Source: Talinum fruticosum (taxonomy: Eukaryota > Streptophyta > Magnoliopsida > Caryophyllales > Talinaceae). Taken from it: a stretch of 64,000 nt of DNA. Within the stretch, counting starts at the first letter, position 1. The number at the start of each line of letters is the position of its first letter. Made by a program: the position numbers and the translations under genes. The notes beneath the pieces were generated by a model that was not told the DNA's origin, made no database searches, and was given only the letters and a program-made list of their open reading frames with translations. Positions 58,231-64,000 of the stretch are shown here, piece after piece. The DNA lies in assembly GCA_021018815.1 (NCBI GenBank), contig JAITYX010000004.1, positions 4,963,501 through 5,027,500 of the forward strand, in the 5' to 3' direction.

Positions 58231-60178
58231 ATGTCGGCCCCTGGCGAGGAGTCCATCATGGAAAAGATCTACGGCAGGTCTCACAACCGTAGCTCGTCTT
58301 CTTCCTCCTCCTCCTCCGACGAGGACGGGGGCAAGCGTAAGAGTAAGAGTAAGCCAGAATCCGCTCACTTGCCCCCGCCGGAGGTTGTTCCTGACGAGCC
58401 GGAGATGTCGGCGCCGGATCATCCTCCGCCGGCTCATCATGATTCTTCATCGTTTTCTTCTTCTTCTAAGAACAAGATTTACCGCCTCTTTGGCCGCGAA
58501 CAGCCCATTCACAAGGTCCTCGGCGGTGGTAAAGGTAATCCATCCTTGATACTTTTACGTATCATGGATTTTTAGTCGCTACCAATGTAGATTAGACGAG
58601 GCAAATGAGTCATTTGTTTCGGTTTTAGGTGAGGTCAATTTACAATATTCTGATCATTTATAATTTGGAGTCTCGTCATTTTTATTTTGTGCTGATTTTA
58701 AATCGATTGATATTAAGTCTAATAAGTTTCTTTTACAAACAAAAATAACTTACAGAACAATGTTCAATTACGTTTGAGATTTTGGTCATTTATAATTTGG
58801 AGTCAAGTTGTTCAATTACGTTTGAGTTCCAGGTCGACACCACCAAGTTGGATATTTAAGATGTCAGATTGAATATGAATTAGGGTCATTCATTTTAGGT
58901 TTTGGATCGGATTTGTCAGGTCTAAATAGTTGAATCTAGATAAATTTTTTTTTTTTTAGATTTTGGGTCGGTTTTGCCAAATCTAAATATTGAATCAGGG
59001 TCATTTGTTTTAAGTTTTAGGTCGATTTTGCCATGTATAAATAGTTAAACCATGGTCATTTATTTTATGTTTTGGGTCGGTTTTGCAAGGATCATTTATT
59101 TTAGGTTTTGGGTTGGTTTTGTCAGGTCTGAATATAGTTGAATCACTTAGTGGGTAATTGTGATTTGAATATTTATGTGCAGCTGCTGATATTTGCCTGT
59201 GGAGGAACAAGAAGGTTTCAGGCAACGTAATTGGGGTAGCAACTGTGATTTGGTTTCTGTTCGAGTTGATGGAGTATCACCTCCTCACACTTGCTTGCCA
59301 TATCTTGATAATTACTCTTGGTATCCTTTATGTTTGGTCAAATGCCTCTTCATTCATCAACAAGTAAGTAGTTTGATGCATGATTAGCTAGTCCCATGTA
59401 AATTTATACGTCTAAGTAATTCACACGGCTGATCGGGTTTCTTGCATCAGGGATCCACCCCACATCCCCGACGTGCATATTCCTGAGAAGGCCCTCATAC
59501 AGGTTGCCGCTGCATTAACAGTTGAAATCAACCGAGGCCTCGCTGTGCTCCGGAGCATTGCCTCTGGGAGAGATCTCAAGAAATTCTTTGCAGTATGTCT
59601 CTTTTCTCTCATTATTGTTTCCTTTATTGTAGGGAAATGCATGAATGATATCAACGGGGATGGGGATAACATAAGCATAACCTTTCTTACCCTTTCCGGG
59701 GGGTTATCTTTGTTGATCCAAATGCAAGATCATAGTTGATTGTGAATCAGACCATCTGGAGTTATGGTGCCTAATCTGCTTATGGTATCTCTGATCAGTA
59801 GAATTTTGTATATATGTGAACTGAATTGGTGAACAGGTGATAGCCGGACTGTGGTTCATCTCGCTTGTTGGTGGTTGCTTTAACTTCCTGACTCTGATTT
59901 ACCTATGTAAGATATCTGGATTTTACTGATTAGCGATTTGAGTATCGGACAGAACTAGCTAGGAACTCAATTAGATATTCAACTGACGCTGACTATATGC
60001 TATTTGAAACACAGCATTTGCTCTATTGTTGACACTGCCGATCCTATACGAGAAGTACGAGGACCAAGTGGACGCGATGGCAGAGATGGCATTGAAGGAG
60101 CTGAAGAAGCAGTACGCAGCGGTGGATGCCAAAGTGTTGCAAAAGATGCCAAGTGTGAAAGAGAAGAAACATAAATGA
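58231..60178 (+). CDS. Reticulon-like protein (RTNLB family), five exons
   Basis: Reticulons shape tubular endoplasmic reticulum by wedging hydrophobic hairpins into the membrane. Exons I infer are 58231-58534, 59183-59363, 59451-59592, 59837-59906 and 60015-60178. All have GT-AG borders and together give 861 nt, or 286 residues, without a break. The N-terminus ([15 protein letters not shown], Ser-rich and acidic) is typical of the RTNLB1-4 group. [20 protein letters not shown] opens the reticulon homology domain. Next come [10 protein letters not shown], a first long hydrophobic hairpin, [10 protein letters not shown] and a hydrophilic loop with [11 protein letters not shown] and [21 protein letters not shown] second hairpin ([12 protein letters not shown]) is followed by the tail [10 protein letters not shown] and a C-terminal KEKKHK, a lysine-rich ER-retention-like end. 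Length and order match the family. The gene looks intact. Confidence 0.93.
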
Positions 60179-61832
60179 ATGAACTTACAGAAGTTTTAGA
60201 GTATTACTGTCGTCTTTAGCTGATGATTTACAAGCCAAGGTTCACACTGACATTGATCGATCCGATCTGATCCAATCCCATCTGCCCCTAATGGGCATGC
60301 ATTCCAGTAGAGAGTATTTACAGCTTCCTCATTCCATGTTGCATTGGTTTAGGACCCTGTTCGTTTTTTATGTTTAAATCAATTTCTACGACATATATGA
60401 GTTCATTTTTGAAGTGGATAAGGCGCTATGGCTTTGTTTGATAGTGCCTGTTCCTATATATCCTAGGGTTGTTCAAACGAAGGCCTATATATTATGTTCT
60501 TAATTTTCTTTTGCTACATTGTTGTAGGAAACAGTACATGAACAAATCAATAATGTAATTGCACATTTTGTGCCTTGGTCAGATGTTTGCCACAACCTCA
60601 TCCCCCCTTCCCTTATTATTATACTTGAGAAATTAAGGGCCCCAGATTCGAACCCGGGGTGAACTTGAGAATAAGATCTTCAGAAACTTGAGATTGTAAT
60701 TTTTTTCTCGCCTCTCTAGGATTCATAAGGGAAAAGAGTCAAGTTATCTTTCAGCACAACATATAAGACATTAACTTTTAATTGATTGGTGTGATCTTCC
60801 CCACAAATTGATGGACATACGGTCAAGGGGAACAACATACTAAAAGGAGAGGTCATTCAAAAGTAAAGTCGAGTTGGGTCATCACCTTTTGTCAAGCTAT
60901 CACAGGCGCAAGAAGACCGGCTGAATGTGGCGCTTGAAGAGTCTTGTTCAACGGCTGATCAGTCAACCATGGGTGGGAGTGTCTCGGAGCCTCAAATTTG
61001 GCAAGGATGAACCTTGGGATCTGTAGTTTAATGCCATATTACGGACATTTTTAATTTAGACGGGAATAATAAGTTAGGCGCTAAACAAGTAGAGTCAGCA
61101 GTTTTTCTATTCAATTTGACATATGCTAAGTATTTTGGGTATAACTTTTTCCGCAAAAGTCTGTTGTCGACACATAATATATGGCTGGAAATCTATTTTA
61201 CTAAGCTTTCCATACATATCTTGATCGTTCAAATTGGAGTTTTGTAGCGAAAATTATGACATTAATTGTTCACGATACGAAAAACACACAACCTCAAATA
61301 AAAAAATATTTGACTGAAGTGCAGATGACCTTATGATAAACTATACTTACCTAAACTACAAATCAACATTTTTCTAGCAATCATTCATCGCCTTCGTAAA
61401 ACATCCGAACCAAATTCGTCGTCAGATTTTTCTTATCGTATCGCCTATCTCATAATATAGGCCGAAGTAGCTACTTGAAAAATAACTTGATGACCATTCA
61501 TCCACGGAATAGTTAGAGTTTAACCTTAGATCGTTATTGGTAAGGTATTTGACGATCTGCAAAAGATACAAATCAAAACACTGAGAAAGAGTACAAGAAA
61601 TGTGATTAATCAACTTCAAAGGCTTAAATGCAACATTCTTATCTTGAATTTACTTTCAATTCTATGGTTCATATGACCCACTTGCATAGTATTTTGATGG
61701 AACTCCTAGGCATTGGTTTGGAGTCAGGTATGTGGATTCGTCGCAGGACAACTATTTCATACTAAAAGAATACTAAAAGAGGCAACCGATAATCTACATT
61801 TCTAATATCCTAGTCAAATAGCAAAAGACAAT
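60179..61832. other. Reticulon 3' UTR and intergenic DNA
   Basis: The first 350 bp probably hold the 3' UTR of the reticulon gene. The rest shows no gene. 60850-61010 is less AT-rich than its surroundings and may belong to a mobile element, but I see no ends. The left border of the retrotransposon LTR is not firmly placed and could be anywhere in 61.6-61.9 kb. Confidence 0.4.
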
Positions 61833-62440
61833 TGATTCGGGTATTTCCTGGACAGTTCCAACTCAACCGACACGTCACCGGCCGACTGGGCCTAATCAGT
61901 TGAATAAAGGAGGAATCGGCCCAAGATAACCCTTAACGGGCCAGGTGAAAGCCCCAAAGCCCACTAGGGCTAGGGTTTCCCTAAACCATGGTAAAGTATC
62001 ATTTTACCCATTTAAAACCTCCTATAAATACTCATCTTTCACACATCCCAAGGCATGCTCTTATGCTCATTGGACAAGACATCTCATTTGAAGATAATCA
62101 CTCAAGCTTCTAAGCTCTCAATTCTCATAACGTTCATCGGTGTTCATCAGCACACATTCATCCCCGAGAACTTCCATCTTTGGAAATCTTCTCGTCTCCC
62201 AAGGAATCCCCTCACGCATATCGAGGAAGATCTCCTCGATCCATTCAACTTAGTTCACTACTAACTTGAGCGTCGGAGGGCGTTCCTCGGGATCCACCAC
62301 CCGGGCTTCGCCTTTTGCGGGTTCAAGCGGTCGTCACTCGGACTCGGATCGCTCGTGCCACGTCCTCGAACCGGAGCGAGTAAATCCTTCCTCTCTCCGA
62401 ATCATCATCCACATCATTAACTCGGTTTTCTCCGGAAACA
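61833..62440 (+). mobile_element. Putative 5' LTR of a Ty3/gypsy-like retrotransposon
   Basis: The right end ...GGAAACA at 62440 is placed by the primer-binding site that starts a few bases later. A TATA box (TATAAATA, 62023-62030) lies inside, as expected for an LTR promoter. The left end (TG at 61833) is only a candidate. No second LTR is present in the window, so it cannot be checked by alignment here. Confidence 0.5.
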
Positions 62441-62444
62441 GCTT

Positions 62445-62462
62445 TGGCGCCGTCTGTGGGGA
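62445..62462 (+). other. Retrotransposon primer-binding site
   Basis: TGGCGCCGTCTGTGGGGA lies 4 bases past the putative LTR end. It begins with TGG, complementary to the CCA end of a tRNA. TGGCGCCG starts are common at this place in plant Ty3/gypsy elements. I do not assign the tRNA. Confidence 0.7.
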
Positions 62463-62508
62463 GGAAGGTAGCATATGGTCGCCAGGTGGCACTCGGTCTC
62501 GATCCAAG

Positions 62509-64000
62509 ATGACTCGCGACACGAACAACCCACCAGATCCCGCACCCTCATCGTTCAATGCCTACGGGGGCCAATCCCGCAATGCTCCTCAACCCGAGGA
62601 TGCGGAATCATCACGACGGTCCACCGGCAACCACCACACCCAGCCGGCGGGTACGTCACCCTAGGGGCTCTCCGGAACCTAATAGAGACCCTTAAAACGA
62701 CTGTCGCACAACAAGTGCAAGAGCAAGTGCGAGCCACCATGGAACAGGCGCATGCCAATCATGCCCTTCCACTACGCCCTAACTCCCGGGTACGGCACAA
62801 CCCCTGGGAGGTCAGCTGTTGGCTACTTCTCGGGCGGGATGCCCTCCCACGCAGCCCCGGAACAACCAACTAAGGCACCAACTGCGCTTGCTCCTGAGCA
62901 GCCAAGTGCCCTCCCGACAAGGCGTCACGAAGAAGGCGACGCACGAGAAATTATCGACGCAAAGAAAGCTCTCCATAAAGCCAACAAGAACATTGCAACT
63001 TCGCACACGGCCTCAACTCCCTATGCTACCCACAGCGGGCGTTCTGCCCGGTTCGACGATCATGGAGGTGCCCTTGCCCCAAACACGGAGTGAAGACCCC
63101 GGGGAGCAGAAGGTCCGCTAGTCCCGCACGATCGGCTACACGTAGCCGCAATTCTCATCCAGCCTCGCAATGCCCCAAGGCGCGACCAAGAACGGTCCGC
63201 CGCCCGAGAGCGGGAACGATCAAGAGAAAGGCGTCATGAGCAATCAAATCTGAAGGGTCCCGAGAAGTCGGAGAGGACCAGGCGCACTCCTCCTCGATCC
63301 GAGAGGAGGAAGAGTCCTTCCCTAGTGGAAGTTCCACGCCACCAACCCCGCGCCGTCCCTATCTCCGGCTCCGATTCAAGGCCAACCTGAATGCTTTCAA
63401 CACTCCATTTTCGAAGAAGATCATGAATGCTCCCGAATGAAGAAGATAAAGGTTCCGAACATTGATCCATACAATGGCACAACCGATCCCGAAGATCACT
63501 TGGCATACTACAAGTCCCACATGTACGTTCGGGACGGGGACGATGCAACCTACTGCCGATTTTTCCTCGCTACACTAAAGGGAGTCGCGCAGAAATGGTT
63601 CAACAATCTTCCCCAAGGGAGCATCTCTTCCTTCGAAGAGCTATGCGAGAAGTTTGTCGCACAATTCATCGCAAGTTGCAAGCGTAAGAAGACTAGCATC
63701 CACCTCTCCAAGATTAAGCAAGGGAGAAACGAGACGCTTAAGGACTATGTCCGAAGGTTTCATGGAGAGGCCGTCCTTATCTCCGACCTGCAGGATGGAG
63801 TCGCCTACACTGCCTTCCTTAACGGACTCGAAGCGGAAGATTCAAATTTTCCCTCGCTGAACAAAAGGTGTCCACCTTGGCGAAGCACTCCGAAAGGCGG
63901 CCGACTTTATTCGAGCCACGGAGATCCGTACGGAGGAAGGAGATGAGGTCGAAAGAAAGGAGGAGATGGAAAATTTAATCCTCAAAATAAAGTTGACCAC
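62509..64000 (+). pseudogene. Retrotransposon gag region, frameshifted and cut by the window end
   Basis: Gag is the structural protein that packages element RNA. An ATG at 62509 opens a Pro/Ser/Gln-rich N-terminal region, with the frame broken near 62650 and again before 63437. The conserved retrotransposon gag domain is open from about 63437 to 63860, with the family pattern of PNIDPYNGTTDPEDHL, a central KWFNNLP and FEELCEKFVAQF, and IKQGRNETLKDYVRRF. Single-base losses near 63855 and 63888 then break the frame, although the homologous C-terminal part continues to at least 63998. Protease and polymerase genes would lie beyond the window. The element seems inactive as it stands. Confidence 0.75.

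Noticed and set aside
60640..60665. B-box-like GATTCGAACCCGGGG, suggesting a tRNA or SINE on the minus strand
   Set aside because: There is no A box at the right distance and no cloverleaf can be drawn from the flanking bases.

Overview
This is a plant nuclear window, most likely from a eudicot. It has spliceosomal introns with GT-AG borders and AT-rich intergenic DNA. It also carries Stowaway-like MITEs, a hAT-type element, a Helitron-like element and the 5' end of an LTR retrotransposon. I cannot name the species from sequence alone.

Positions 1-46,400 are a degenerating tandem cluster of leucine-rich-repeat receptor-like proteins (RLPs). These are cell-surface receptors with a signal peptide, LRRNT cap, extracellular LRRs, an island domain, one transmembrane helix rich in Gly-xxx-Gly spacing, and a short tail with no kinase. 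Two subfamilies are present. Type A has a broken gene at 27-2975, an internal fragment at 6704-7218, an inverted block at about 7630-9186 and a broken gene at 11296-14231. Type B has three genes at 17144-20208, 25482-28549 and 41756-44795, each inside a larger duplicated unit. That unit carries a relic RLP N-terminus upstream and a relic RLP C-terminus downstream. Only the 25482-28549 copy is nearly intact, with one frame break at a G run. The others carry several frameshifts or stops. Paralogue comparison dates insertions: a 1,123-bp hAT-like element sits in the promoter of the middle type B unit with a perfect 8-bp target duplication, and the two sister units have the empty site.

Positions 29,800-39,250 separate the second and third type B units. 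They hold a Helitron-like element (30711-32886), a broken captured fragment of the amidotransferase gene gatA (33561-33838), and an unrecognised three-copy module (36.0-38.3 kb). A duplicated promoter-like block lies on either side.

Positions 46,400-64,000 are ordinary gene space. A membrane-associated kinase regulator (MAKR/BKI1-like) lies on the minus strand at 52653-53579. A five-exon reticulon-like protein gene (RTNLB type) lies on the plus strand at 58231-60178. From about 61.8 kb the window enters a decayed Ty3/gypsy-like retrotransposon (LTR, primer-binding site, gag), cut off by the window end.

Most lesions in the RLPs are single-base losses in homopolymers. Some therefore could be assembly errors, but the 11-bp, 4-bp and 2-bp indels and the nonsense codons in the third type B gene are genuine decay. 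I found no clearly new biological system. The most interesting material is the architecture and mosaic decay of the RLP array and the fragments captured or carried by mobile elements.
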